This document shows, piece after piece, positions 1 to 8,722 of a DNA stretch of 43,489 nt. A program made the translations under genes and the position numbers. Origin of the DNA: an uncultured Clostridia bacterium (lineage in GTDB: Bacteria > Bacillota > Clostridia > TANB77 > CAG-508); the NCBI GenBank assembly GCA_944388935.1, contig CALXKK010000014.1, positions 1-43,489 on the forward strand, in the 5' to 3' direction. Each line of letters begins with the position of its first letter. Within the stretch, counting starts at the first letter, position 1. The notes below the pieces were generated by a model, which was given only the letters and a program-made list of their open reading frames with translations, did no database searches and was not told where the DNA came from.

Positions 1-583
1 CAAACATCTCGACAAACTGAGATTTGATAAGTTCATCTAATTCTTCTGCTTGTTTCTTTCTTAATGTTATTATTTCTTGAATTTTATCTAATTTATTTAC
101 AATTTCTAATTGTTTTTTCTTGCTACATATATTTATTTTTTGATTTAAATATATATTCATTTGCAAATTTTGTATTCCTGTAGTTTTATTAAACATTTGA
201 AATGTTGAACCACATTTATACTTATAAAATAATTGATAGAAAATATACTTATAGTTATATTTATCACTTATTCTTAACACTTGAGTAAAATTATTTGCCA
301 AGCATTTTAAATTTTTATTTTCAAACAATACAACTCTACCAACAGGATTCCTATCTGTTCCTCCTGATTTTTCAACTATTATATCTCCATTTTTTAATTT
401 TTTTTCATTTATTTTATCTTTCTTTATATTTCTTTTTAAAATCTTCTCATAATTTATAGTACCATCATTATTAAAATCAGCTGTTCTAATTACATAAATA
501 TCATTTTTATCATTCTTTATTTCTGTTCCCCATTCTCCAGTAATAGTTTCTTGCACCACATCTCCTAATCTTACTTTTTCCAT
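1..583 (-). CDS. hsdS: Type I restriction-modification specificity subunit HsdS (partial, 3' end off window)
   Basis: An open frame runs from an ATG at 583 to the window edge (about 194 residues), so the C-terminal half is missing. It starts MEKVRLGDVV, the usual opening of a target-recognition domain, continues through a GDIIVEKSGG segment, and ends in a helical spacer (about 160-194) finishing in SQFVEMF, typical of the central conserved region after the first recognition domain. HsdS gives sequence specificity to the HsdM/HsdR complex. Its ATG shares one base with the hsdM stop (TAATG), so the two are translationally coupled. Whether the second recognition domain, hsdR or inverted repeats for specificity switching follow cannot be seen. 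Confidence 0.88.
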   Translation of the reverse strand, partial: MEKVRLGDVVQETITGEWGTEIKNDKNDIYVIRTADFNNDGTINYEKILKRNIKKDKINEKKLKNGDIIVEKSGGTDRNPVGRVVLFENKNLKCLANNFTQVLRISDKYNYKYIFYQLFYKYKCGSTFQMFNKTTGIQNLQMNIYLNQKINICSKKKQLEIVNKLDKIQEIITLRKKQAEELDELIKSQFVEMF

Positions 584-2040
584 TATATCATTCCCTCCAA
601 CTCTTTTAATTTTTGTTGGATTTCATCTTCCATATCAATTACTCTATTTAATATAACTTCTGGTTTTTCATATTCTTTCTTTTCTACAACTATTTCTTTA
701 TATTTATTAATAGATAAATCATAATCATTTTTAACTATCTCTTCCTTTGGTACAAAAAATGATTTTTCTGTTCTTTTTCTGTTTTGTTCTTCTTTTGAAT
801 CTCTATTATTAAATCTTTTTATAATATCTGGAATATCATTTTCTTTAACAGGTTGTCTTTGGTCATCTAAACTAAATCCATCTGCTGTCATATCATAAAA
901 CCAAACTTTATCCGTTCCACCTTGAGTTGTTTTTGTAAATATTATAATTGCAGTTGAAACCCCCGCATAAGGTTTAAATACACCACTTGGCATTGAAATA
1001 ACCGCTTCCAACTTATGATTTTCTATTATCTCTTTTCTTATTGATTTATGTGCTTTTGAACTACCAAATAGTACTCCATCTGGTACTATAGAAGCACATC
1101 TTCCTCCTATTTTTAATATTCTTAGAAATAATGCCAAAAACAATATTTCCGTTTTCTTTGTTTTATTAGTTACAGCTAATAAATCTTTTGATGTTCTTTC
1201 AGCATCTATTGAACCTTTAAAAGGTGGATTAGCTAATACTAATGTATATTTTCCATTGTCTTCATTATCTTCTGATAATGAATCTTTATATGCAATATTA
1301 GGGTTCTCTATTCCATGTTGCATTAAATTCATTGCTCCAATTCTAAGCATTGTTCTATCCATATCAAACCCATAAAACATAGTATTATTAAAATGTTCAT
1401 TTAAATTTTCTGATAAAAATAATTCACTCTTGTTTTTTCTTAAATATTCGCCAGCTGCAACTAGGAAACCTGCTGTACCACATGCTGGATCTACTATTAT
1501 ATCTTCCGGTGTTGGTTTCATTAATTCTACCATCATCTTTATAATGTGTCTTGGTGTTCTAAATTGTCCATTTACTCCTGCTTGATTTAATTTAGAAAGT
1601 AAATATTCATATACGTCACCTTTAGTGTCTTTATCTTTCATCTCTAACTTGTCCATTGCTGTTATAACTTTTTGCAACATAATTGGTGTTGGTATTATAA
1701 ATATCGCATCTTCCATATATTTTGCATATGCAGAATCCTTATCTTTTCCTAAACTTTTTATAAATGGAAATACTTCCTCTTGAACGGTTTTAAACATCTT
1801 CTCTGCTGGATAATCTTTAAAAACACTCCATCTACAATTTTGATGATCTTTATCAAAAATTCTTTTTGACTTAATACTTAACATTACATCATTCTTTTCA
1901 TGAGCAATTTCTATATCATCTAATCCTTTTATAAATAAAAGATATGTTATTTGTTCTATTACTGTTAGTGGATTTGTTACTCCCCCTTCCCAAAAATTAT
2001 TCCACATCCTATCTATTATATTTTTTAATTCATTATTCAT
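583..2040 (-). CDS. hsdM: Type I restriction-modification DNA methyltransferase HsdM
   Basis: 485 residues, a normal HsdM length. The N-terminal helical HsdM_N region (about 1-140) is followed by the N6-adenine methyltransferase fold. The SAM-binding motif DPACGTAGF lies at 184-192 and the catalytic NPPF at 271-274. The C-terminal 50 residues are helical and charged, as expected for contact with HsdS. It methylates adenine in the target set by HsdS. A GGGGG Shine-Dalgarno lies 6 bases before the ATG, and a promoter is visible at 2075-2103. hsdS follows with a one-base overlap. No hsdR lies upstream: the gene before it is an ATPase with its own unit, so hsdR, if present, is past the left edge. 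Confidence 0.95.
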   Translation of the reverse strand: MNNELKNIIDRMWNNFWEGGVTNPLTVIEQITYLLFIKGLDDIEIAHEKNDVMLSIKSKRIFDKDHQNCRWSVFKDYPAEKMFKTVQEEVFPFIKSLGKDKDSAYAKYMEDAIFIIPTPIMLQKVITAMDKLEMKDKDTKGDVYEYLLSKLNQAGVNGQFRTPRHIIKMMVELMKPTPEDIIVDPACGTAGFLVAAGEYLRKNKSELFLSENLNEHFNNTMFYGFDMDRTMLRIGAMNLMQHGIENPNIAYKDSLSEDNEDNGKYTLVLANPPFKGSIDAERTSKDLLAVTNKTKKTEILFLALFLRILKIGGRCASIVPDGVLFGSSKAHKSIRKEIIENHKLEAVISMPSGVFKPYAGVSTAIIIFTKTTQGGTDKVWFYDMTADGFSLDDQRQPVKENDIPDIIKRFNNRDSKEEQNRKRTEKSFFVPKEEIVKNDYDLSINKYKEIVVEKKEYEKPEVILNRVIDMEDEIQQKLKELEGMI

Positions 2041-2074
2041 TATTGGCCCCCATAATTTATTTTTTCATATTTAT

Positions 2075-2103
2075 TTTATATCATAAAACGACATTTTTCA
2101 CAA
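2075..2103 (-). promoter_or_regulatory. Promoter of hsdM-hsdS
   Basis: On the minus strand, TTGTGA (2103-2098), a 17-base spacer and TATAAA (2080-2075) lie about 35 bases before the hsdM ATG. The methylase and specificity genes therefore probably have their own transcript, separate from the ATPase gene upstream. Confidence 0.55.
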
Positions 2104-2194
2104 TTTTTATAAATTCCTCATTTTTTTATATTTATATTTCAATTTTTGTATTATTAAAATAAACTTTTATTATATATCCTCTTACAAAATCTTA

Positions 2195-4177
2195 TCATGA
2201 ATTTAACCTATTTATAAGTTCCTCCACATTATTTTTTAACCAATTAACATTATATTTTTTACTTCTATCATAACTTTCTAATTCATCTTCATCTATGCTA
2301 TTTAATCCATTTAAAAACATATTCAATTTCATTAAATCTTTTTCAAAGAAATCTTTTATATTTCTAAAATTATAAATTGTATAAATACATCTTCTAAAAT
2401 CGCTTATATCTTTTGTTCTTGACATTTTTAAACAACTTAACAAATTATTTATATCTATTAAGTTGAAAAATTCTTTTTTTGCTAAAAAATTATTCTTATT
2501 TTCTATACAATAATTTGAAAAATTATATCCCCATCCAGATTTTTCATTAATTAGAGCATTAATGCTATTTTTACTACCTATTGCTTCAGATTTTTCAATA
2601 AATTTTTTTATTGGATTTACCATATCCTCATATTTTTCTCTTTCTTCTTTATTATTAAAACTAAAACCTATTTCATCAAAAGCATTATATTCATCTATTC
2701 TATTCAGATTTGTTAAATTTTTAATCATTATGTTTTTTATATCATCATAGTAATATTTAGGAAATCCTATGTTAATTAATTTCATTATTAAATATATGAT
2801 TTTGGAATAAGATGTACTTTTATACAAATTTTTTCCTAGTTTTTCTTTTAGCAACAAATAATTTTTTTCAATTTCTTCATCATCCATTTCCCAGTAACAA
2901 TTTAAAATATTCATCGGATCATTAAAATCATTCTCATCTCCAGATTTATTTTCAAGATATGATATTAAAACATTTTTTACATTTTCATCATCAACATAAC
3001 TTTTTTCTATAATATCATTTATAAATTTAAAACCATTATGTACATCACTAATCCTATTTTCTACACTGATGTCAAAAAATTCTGGCTTATCAACTTTTTC
3101 CCAATTTCCATCTTTATACTCTATACAGGCAAACATAGTATAAAATATTATATCTTTCTTGCAGTTTTCAATGATTCTATTTTCATATTTTGATAAATCC
3201 ATACTAATAAATAAAACCAATATTCTTTCTATAATTCTTAAAGCTACTTTTAAAGTTCTAATATTTTTATGATTTCTATTTTGCATAATATTTATTAAAC
3301 TATTTTTGTTTTCCTTCAAGTATTCTTTCACCTTACAATTTGAAATTTCTTTGTCTATTATTACATGAATCACTTTTGGTAAATCAGGAACATAATAAAT
3401 AGTAATTCCTATTAACTTTTCTTTAATTTGACTGTATAATAAGTCTTCTCCAAATATTTTTTCCACTCTATAATTTAAATTTTCAATATCAAAATTATTA
3501 TTTGCTATAGATTCTTTTTCCCTTTTTGTATAATATGGATTTACTGATTTATTATTTTCTATTGGTATATTTAAATTTTTACTCGCTGCTACTAAATATT
3601 TTAATTCATTATTAGTATACATTTTTTTCTTTAATATTTCTTTTTCATTTGCTATTATAATGGTTTTCATTTGCTTATGTTCAACAAATTCATTTATATA
3701 ACCTAATAATTCAGTTATTTGCATTTCACATCTTTCTATATCATCAAAAATTAAAATATAATTTTTTTGCTTCCTTTTTTGCAAAATTTCAATTAAAGTT
3801 CTTACACTACTCTTAGGAATACTTGGTAATTTTGCAAATTGTCTTATAATTTCATACAACGAACCTACTCCATTTTCTATATTTTTATATTGCTTATAAA
3901 ATCTTTTGGATAAAAATTCCTTTATAACTTCTTCATATATCCTATTATCCAATTCCTTTACATCTTTTAGTCCATACACAGAAACATAAATAAATTTTAA
4001 TTTTTTCTTGGTTTTTAAATTTAATTTTTTTAATTCACTATTTAGTCTATTTAAAACAAAAGTAGTTTTTCCACTTCCCCAATCGCCATCTATCATAACC
4101 GCATATTCAGTATTCTTATTTTCAAAATAGTCATTTATTATTTTTATAATTTCATCATCTTTTAAAAATTGTTCCAT
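2195..4177 (-). CDS. KAP-type P-loop NTPase, possible defence protein
   Basis: 660 residues. The N-terminus has a Walker A motif GDWGSGKTT (31-39) and a Walker B-like stretch ILIFDDIE (141-148), followed by a helical segment ending in IIIANEKE, as in KAP/STAND-like P-loop ATPases. The C-terminal 350 residues are Lys/Asn/Glu-rich and helical, with no domain I recognise and no clear membrane helix, so the protein is probably cytosolic. AGTAGGAG lies 8 bases before the ATG. It sits directly upstream of hsdM-hsdS, and KAP ATPases often occur beside restriction systems, so a role in phage defence is plausible but inferred. A generic AAA+ chaperone-like role is the alternative. Confidence 0.72.
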   Translation of the reverse strand: MEQFLKDDEIIKIINDYFENKNTEYAVMIDGDWGSGKTTFVLNRLNSELKKLNLKTKKKLKFIYVSVYGLKDVKELDNRIYEEVIKEFLSKRFYKQYKNIENGVGSLYEIIRQFAKLPSIPKSSVRTLIEILQKRKQKNYILIFDDIERCEMQITELLGYINEFVEHKQMKTIIIANEKEILKKKMYTNNELKYLVAASKNLNIPIENNKSVNPYYTKREKESIANNNFDIENLNYRVEKIFGEDLLYSQIKEKLIGITIYYVPDLPKVIHVIIDKEISNCKVKEYLKENKNSLINIMQNRNHKNIRTLKVALRIIERILVLFISMDLSKYENRIIENCKKDIIFYTMFACIEYKDGNWEKVDKPEFFDISVENRISDVHNGFKFINDIIEKSYVDDENVKNVLISYLENKSGDENDFNDPMNILNCYWEMDDEEIEKNYLLLKEKLGKNLYKSTSYSKIIYLIMKLINIGFPKYYYDDIKNIMIKNLTNLNRIDEYNAFDEIGFSFNNKEEREKYEDMVNPIKKFIEKSEAIGSKNSINALINEKSGWGYNFSNYCIENKNNFLAKKEFFNLIDINNLLSCLKMSRTKDISDFRRCIYTIYNFRNIKDFFEKDLMKLNMFLNGLNSIDEDELESYDRSKKYNVNWLKNNVEELINRLNS

Positions 4178-4303
4178 AAATACTACTCCTACTTCTCTAG
4201 CAATATTAATATTTTATATCAATGTACTCTATATTTTTTTATATATATAGAATATCATTAAATTTTATTATTATCAATTAAAAATATTATGTCGTCTAAA
4301 ATC

Positions 4304-4345
4304 AAAAAATTTAGCCATATTTAAATTAGTTAAAATATAGCTAAA
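4304..4345 (-). terminator. Bidirectional terminator after the VIT/VWA gene
   Basis: Arms at 4310-4322 and 4333-4345 pair over 13 bases with one wobble on the minus strand, around a 10-base loop. A run of Ts follows on the minus strand (4304-4310), and the plus strand also has T-rich sequence after it. It ends the MerR-VIT/VWA operon about 45 bases past the stop codon. Confidence 0.7.
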
Positions 4346-4387
4346 CTTTTTTATTATATATTTTTCTTATGTTCTTAAAAATTAACT

Positions 4388-6739
4388 TTATCCCATCTCA
4401 CACAAATACAAAACTACCTTATCTATATTCTCCTCTACTTTATCCTTCTTCAAAATCTCTTTCACTTCATTTTCATCCATCATATCCAAATCAACATCTA
4501 TATTCATTCCGGTAAGAACTACTTTCTTATAATCATCATTTAGCAAATCACTTAATTGTCTTTTACTTACAATTTCTCTATCATCTAATGAATTATATAA
4601 CTTAACAATCAACTTCATATATTTATCATTTGTTTTAATTTCTTTCTTATTAGAATTCAAGAAACGAATCAAATCATTTATATTAAAATCTTTATCTCCT
4701 AGATAATACAACGCAAATAACAAATAAGTTAATATATCTTTATTTTCTTCATTTATGAACTCTTTATAATACTCATATACTTTGCGTTTTAATTTTTCCA
4801 TATCCTCGTCTACAGATCTTTTAGTCTTTCTTAAAAAACCAGGAATATCCAAATCATTTGCTCCACTTGTACTATCAGCACTTGTATACCTAGCAAAACT
4901 TGCATCACTAGAAACGTCAGTACTACTATCTGCACTAGAATTAGTTGAACCAAAAACGTCCCACGTTTTTTTCATTTTTGGCATGGCCTTACCAACTCCT
5001 GCAGCTCTTCCTCTTCTCTTAACAGCTCCACCTACAGCACTGCCTCCTCCAACTACAAAACTACTATTAAACGCTCCAGCACTTAAAATTGTATTTTGAT
5101 ATTGTGGTATGTCAAATATTTTATCTTCTCTTTTATTTACAATAATATAAGATGTATACTTCGAATTAATATTATATTTTATAGAGATATCAATTATCAT
5201 ATTTTTATAATTTTTCGTCTTTTCAAAATCTCTTGAATTTCTAATATATTTTTCCAATCTATCAATCTCTAACTTAGCAAATACAAGCTCTAAGTCTATC
5301 TTTGACTCTTGTAAATCTTCCTTTTTTATTGTCCATTCATATTCTTTGTCTAATATGTTGCCCTTTAATCTTATATCATCCACAACATCTTCTAATTTAG
5401 CAAAAACATTGTAGAATTCATAATTAAATAGATTTTCATCTTCTTTAATTTCATCCAAGACTTTATTTTTTCCGTAATCAATCTTTAAGTTCTCAACCAT
5501 AGGAGTTTGAATTCTTGCGAATGTTCTTATTATTGCATCATCTATTCTTTCTTTTGGCCCGATTAATTCTGCTTTTCCATTTCCTACATTTGATATTTCC
5601 TTTATGAAGTACGCATTTATATTGCTGTCAATTCCAAATGCAAATAACCTATTTTTTCCTACATTTTCTTTTACATATTGTATTATTCGTCCTTCATTTC
5701 CAACCTGACCATCTGTGAATAAAAGTATTGTTTTATTTGAACTATTTCCATATAGTGAAAACATTATTGGTCTTAAAATCTCTGTTCCTCCAATTGCTAC
5801 TAAAGAATTTACATATTCAGTTGCCTTCGCTAAATTTATTTCATTATACTCCATAGAGTTTACATTCATTGCTGTAAATTCGTGGTTAAATGGTATTATG
5901 TTAAATTTGTCTCCCTCGTCTAATTGATGTAAACATTGTATTACCGCATTTTTTGTTTGTTCTAACTTTCTTCCCATCATTGACCCAGATATATCTACTA
6001 AAAATAAATACTCTTTTTCTTCATCTGCATATTTATCCATTATTTCTGGCATAAATGATAAGCAAACAACTTTCTTGTCATCCCTTGTAGTTGAATATAC
6101 TCCGTTTGATGCAAGTTCATTTTTTAATTCTATATCTAGCTTGAAATCCTTTGACATATCATAATTTAAAACTTCAATCTTTTCGTCATTAATTACTTTT
6201 ATTTTATGACTTGGTGAATACACTGATTTTTTGATTACACTTTTATCTATGTTTATACTAAAATCTACAGTGTAATCTACTTTTCCATATTCCAATTTGT
6301 TTGTTACATTTGATGCATATCTTGGTGTTACTAGTGTTGGAATTATTACTTTTATTTTGTTATCTACAACATCAAATGTATCTATGTATTTTATCTTTAT
6401 TTTTATTTCTTCACCTGGCGCTATTTTTCCTAATGATACTTTAAAAATATTTGGCGTTTGTTCCTGCATTAAGTATGCACTATTTCCTTTTACGATATTT
6501 TCTTGATACTCTTTTTGTGCTTCTTCTTTTTCTTTGCATACGCCTTTTAAAACTTTGTCATTTATTTGTGCTTCAAAGTCTACTATTGCTGCAGTTGCAA
6601 TAATTGGAAATGTATACTCTACTTCTAAAGTTTGATCTGTGTCATTTTTAAAATTTTGATTTATCTCGAATATTCCAAACTTTCCTAAAAGATTTCCCTC
6701 AATTTTTACTTTTTTAAGTGCTAATTCTTTACAATCCAT
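4388..6739 (-). CDS. VIT and VWA domain protein
   Basis: 783 residues with no signal peptide. Residues 1-130 match a VIT (vault/inter-alpha-trypsin) domain. A von Willebrand A domain follows, with a complete metal-dependent adhesion site: DISGS (D249, S251, S253), T319 and D343. A low-complexity linker rich in Ser, Ala, Gly and Thr (about 565-650) precedes a C-terminal helical region of about 130 residues. Such proteins are thought to bind partners through Mg2+, but their bacterial role is not established. The ATG begins immediately after the MerR gene (stop at 6742) and uses an AGGAT Shine-Dalgarno inside the end of that gene, so the two are co-expressed. Confidence 0.85.
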   Translation of the reverse strand: MDCKELALKKVKIEGNLLGKFGIFEINQNFKNDTDQTLEVEYTFPIIATAAIVDFEAQINDKVLKGVCKEKEEAQKEYQENIVKGNSAYLMQEQTPNIFKVSLGKIAPGEEIKIKIKYIDTFDVVDNKIKVIIPTLVTPRYASNVTNKLEYGKVDYTVDFSINIDKSVIKKSVYSPSHKIKVINDEKIEVLNYDMSKDFKLDIELKNELASNGVYSTTRDDKKVVCLSFMPEIMDKYADEEKEYLFLVDISGSMMGRKLEQTKNAVIQCLHQLDEGDKFNIIPFNHEFTAMNVNSMEYNEINLAKATEYVNSLVAIGGTEILRPIMFSLYGNSSNKTILLFTDGQVGNEGRIIQYVKENVGKNRLFAFGIDSNINAYFIKEISNVGNGKAELIGPKERIDDAIIRTFARIQTPMVENLKIDYGKNKVLDEIKEDENLFNYEFYNVFAKLEDVVDDIRLKGNILDKEYEWTIKKEDLQESKIDLELVFAKLEIDRLEKYIRNSRDFEKTKNYKNMIIDISIKYNINSKYTSYIIVNKREDKIFDIPQYQNTILSAGAFNSSFVVGGGSAVGGAVKRRGRAAGVGKAMPKMKKTWDVFGSTNSSADSSTDVSSDASFARYTSADSTSGANDLDIPGFLRKTKRSVDEDMEKLKRKVYEYYKEFINEENKDILTYLLFALYYLGDKDFNINDLIRFLNSNKKEIKTNDKYMKLIVKLYNSLDDREIVSKRQLSDLLNDDYKKVVLTGMNIDVDLDMMDENEVKEILKKDKVEENIDKVVLYLCEMG

Positions 6740-6741
6740 TT

Positions 6742-7125
6742 TTAATCCTCCATCATCTTTTCTACGTATTTCTTTACATTTTCTATGATATGCTTATATT
6801 TTTCTCCATTTTCTTGCGAATAATGAATCTCGAATATATTGCATATATTTTCTTTTATATAAACTTCTCTGTTGTCTTTTACCTGTACCTTTTCTTCTGT
6901 TTCTTTCTCTTTTCCCTCTAATATGTATTCCCTAATTTTGTTTAATGGCATATATTCACTTTGCAGTTTTTTTATTAATTGTAATGTTTTTAAATGTTCA
7001 TCATTGTAAGTACTGTTTACTCCTTCTCCTTCTGGTGGCAATAGTAAACCTTTACTTATATAATAGTGTATCGTTCTTTTGGTGACTCCTGCTTTATCTG
7101 CCAATTCTGATATTTTGTATTTCAT
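6742..7125 (-). CDS. MerR-family transcriptional regulator
   Basis: 127 residues from the ATG at 7125. The N-terminal winged HTH (YKISELADKAGVTKRTIHYY, about 3-22) and the following wing are typical of MerR. The C-terminal half is charged, predicted helical/coiled, and has no cysteine cluster of a metal sensor. An in-frame GTG at 7134 is possible, but AGAGG (7138-7134) touches it, while the ATG is 8 bases from AGAGG, so I chose the ATG. It is followed at once by the VIT/VWA gene, which is probably its main target. A near-perfect palindrome inside its own promoter suggests autoregulation. The effector is unknown. Confidence 0.88.
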   Translation of the reverse strand: MKYKISELADKAGVTKRTIHYYISKGLLLPPEGEGVNSTYNDEHLKTLQLIKKLQSEYMPLNKIREYILEGKEKETEEKVQVKDNREVYIKENICNIFEIHYSQENGEKYKHIIENVKKYVEKMMED

Positions 7126-7142
7126 TTTTCTCACCTCTTGAT

Positions 7143-7174
7143 ATTATCTTATCATCGTTACGTAATGATGTCAA
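7143..7174 (-). promoter_or_regulatory. MerR-type promoter with palindromic operator
   Basis: On the minus strand, TTGACA (7174-7169) is followed by either TAAGAT (7151-7146, spacer 17) or GATAAT (7148-7143, spacer 20). The spacer holds the imperfect palindrome CATCATTACGTAACGATG (7170-7153, 16 of 18 symmetric). A palindrome between the -35 and a -10 with a long spacer is the arrangement at which MerR proteins act. The transcript would start only about 10-14 bases before the ATG. Confidence 0.72.
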
Positions 7175-7263
7175 GTTAGTTTTATAAAAATTTGAATTTT
7201 AGAAAAAACTCAAAAGGTAGCAAAATCTTTTATTTTGTGTCCACAGTTGTCATTTGGTAGCTC

Positions 7264-7299
7264 CAAAAAAAGATACTACTTTTATATAAGTAGTATCTT
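7264..7299 (-). terminator. Rho-independent terminator of the small two-gene operon
   Basis: Perfect 12-base arms at 7270-7281 and 7288-7299 flank a 6-base loop, followed on the minus strand by seven Ts (7270-7264). It lies just past the stop at 7306. Confidence 0.85.
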
Positions 7300-7305
7300 A
7301 AAACA

Positions 7306-7614
7306 TTATTTGCTGTTAATTTCATTTATCATTGAATTGTAATCCTCATCAGATAATATTCCACATTTTCCTTCACCATACCATTTTGTATCATCTAATG
7401 AAAAGCAACTAGCTTTTTGCCCATACTTAAATTCAATTATACAATTACATCCTTGTGATTTTGCTTGATTTGCTAAAGAATCTTTAACACTATCTAGACC
7501 TTTCAATTGTGAACCAAAGGAACCAAATTTATATTTAACATTACCTTTAACATTAACTCTGTTGTCTGCTCCTTCAATAAAAATTACATCGTTGTACATT
7601 GTTTTATATGCCAT
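7306..7614 (-). CDS. Hypothetical small protein, second gene of the DUF4177 operon
   Basis: 102 residues from the ATG at 7614 (MAYKTMYNDVIF). I prefer this start to the longer frame reaching into the gene upstream, because the ATG is only 2 bases after that gene's stop and AAGGG precedes it. The protein is soluble, with a segment DSLANQAKSQGCNCIIEFKY that resembles the alpha-beta pattern of YbjQ-like small proteins, but I do not recognise the family with confidence. Four cysteines (positions 56, 58, 70 and 84) are present. It is co-transcribed with the DUF4177 gene and followed by a strong terminator. Confidence 0.7.
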   Translation of the reverse strand: MAYKTMYNDVIFIEGADNRVNVKGNVKYKFGSFGSQLKGLDSVKDSLANQAKSQGCNCIIEFKYGQKASCFSLDDTKWYGEGKCGILSDEDYNSMINEINSK

Positions 7615-7616
7615 TA

Positions 7617-7811
7617 TTATGCATCCCTTTCTAATATAATTACCATTTCTTGTCTTCCTGCTCCAAATGCAGATGGGAAATCTGCTGTAGCACATCCTGC
7701 AACTCTCCATCCTTGTTGAGCATATGAGTTAATAGCTGTTTCTAATGTTTGTGGATTAAATTTACCAGAAAACCATTTGTCTTTTTGAGTTAAAACCTTA
7801 TATTCTTTCAT
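7617..7811 (-). CDS. DUF4177-like small protein
   Basis: 64 residues. The opening MKEYKVL, the central helix ending in AQQGWRVAG, and the closing strand EMVIILERD follow the DUF4177 pattern (EYKV...GWELV...VIILKR). The function of this domain is unknown; it is a small cytosolic alpha-beta fold. GGGGG lies 9 bases before the ATG and a strong promoter is visible at 7836-7864. It is the first gene of a two-gene operon, with 2 bases to the next ATG. Confidence 0.75.
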   Translation of the reverse strand: MKEYKVLTQKDKWFSGKFNPQTLETAINSYAQQGWRVAGCATADFPSAFGAGRQEMVIILERDA

Positions 7812-7835
7812 TTAATATATCCCCCTTTTTTCATA

Positions 7836-7864
7836 ATTATACAAAATATATCATAAAAAAACAA
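7836..7864 (-). promoter_or_regulatory. Promoter of the DUF4177 operon
   Basis: TTGTTT (7864-7859), a 17-base spacer and TATAAT (7841-7836) lie on the minus strand, about 25 bases before the ATG at 7811. Confidence 0.65.
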
Positions 7865-7975
7865 TTTTGTATATTTTTCTTTTACATTTTATTTATTTTT
7901 TATAAATTACTTGAGAAGAAATCTCAACTCCAAAATAACTAAGACTGTAATAATTATTATTTATAAATATTTATT

Positions 7976-8515
7976 TTATCTATCAATAATATTTGTTGTT
8001 TCTCTATTCTCCATATACTCAAAATAATACTCATAATCACTATCACTAAAACAAACCAAATATATCTTCTCAAACTCCTTACTATATTTAATCGCTGTTT
8101 CTATTGATACTTTTGCTCCTACCTCTTGTGGCACCTGAAACACTCCCATTCCTAAGCAAGGAAAAGCAATTGTTTTTACACCATTCTTTTTTGCTAATTC
8201 ATATGAATTGACATAGCAATTCTGTAACAATTCTTCTTTATTGTTTAAAGTGTAATCATACCATCTTGGTGCAACAGTATGTATAACATTTTTTGCTTTA
8301 AGATTATATCCCTTTGTAATTTTAGCCTCTCCGGTTTTACATCCACCTAATTTTCTGCATTCTTCTAAAAGCCCACCTCCAGCTTTTGCATGTATCGCAC
8401 CATCAACACCTCCACCTCCTAAAAGAGATTCATTTGCTGCATTTACTATGGCATCTACATCTAGGTCTGTTATATCGCCTTTCATTATTATAATATTATT
8501 AAAGTCTCTTTCCAT
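7976..8515 (-). CDS. Macrodomain protein, probable O-acetyl-ADP-ribose deacetylase
   Basis: 179 residues, a stand-alone macrodomain of the YmdB/MacroD type. Key segments are GDITDLDVDAIVNAANESL (ADP-ribose binding, catalytic Asn), LGGGGVDGAIHAKAG (catalytic loop with Asp), and a later GMGVFQVP loop. The family hydrolyses O-acetyl-ADP-ribose and removes ADP-ribose from acidic residues. GGGAG lies 6 bases before the ATG. It is monocistronic and divergent from the phosphotransferase gene. A weak 6-base hairpin at 7911-7927 lies past its stop. Confidence 0.9.
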   Translation of the reverse strand: MERDFNNIIIMKGDITDLDVDAIVNAANESLLGGGGVDGAIHAKAGGGLLEECRKLGGCKTGEAKITKGYNLKAKNVIHTVAPRWYDYTLNNKEELLQNCYVNSYELAKKNGVKTIAFPCLGMGVFQVPQEVGAKVSIETAIKYSKEFEKIYLVCFSDSDYEYYFEYMENRETTNIIDR

Positions 8516-8582
8516 ATTTTTCTCCCATCAAATTAACATTTTTATATTCTATACAAAATCAAACTAATATATTATTATTGAT

Positions 8583-8610
8583 ATTTTATAATATTATATC
8601 TTTTTGTCAA
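8583..8610 (-). promoter_or_regulatory. Probable promoter of the macrodomain gene
   Basis: TTGACA (8610-8605), a 16-base spacer and TAAAAT (8588-8583) lie on the minus strand, giving a leader of about 60 bases. Confidence 0.45.
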
Positions 8611-8626
8611 CATATTTGCGATTTCC

Positions 8627-8655
8627 TTGTGCTTCCAAAATTCCTATGCTACACT
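8627..8655 (+). promoter_or_regulatory. Probable promoter of the phosphotransferase gene
   Basis: TTGTGC (8627-8632), a 17-base spacer and TACACT (8650-8655) on the plus strand, about 65 bases before the ATG at 8723. Confidence 0.4.
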
Positions 8656-8722
8656 ATTTATAGTTACAAAATTGCAACATACCATCATAAATTTCTATAA
8701 TCACTAAATAAAGGAGTAACCC

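Noticed and set aside
2041..2194. tRNA or small RNA in the AT-rich gap between hsdM and the ATPase gene
   Set aside because: Only the hsdM promoter is visible; no cloverleaf or terminator appears.
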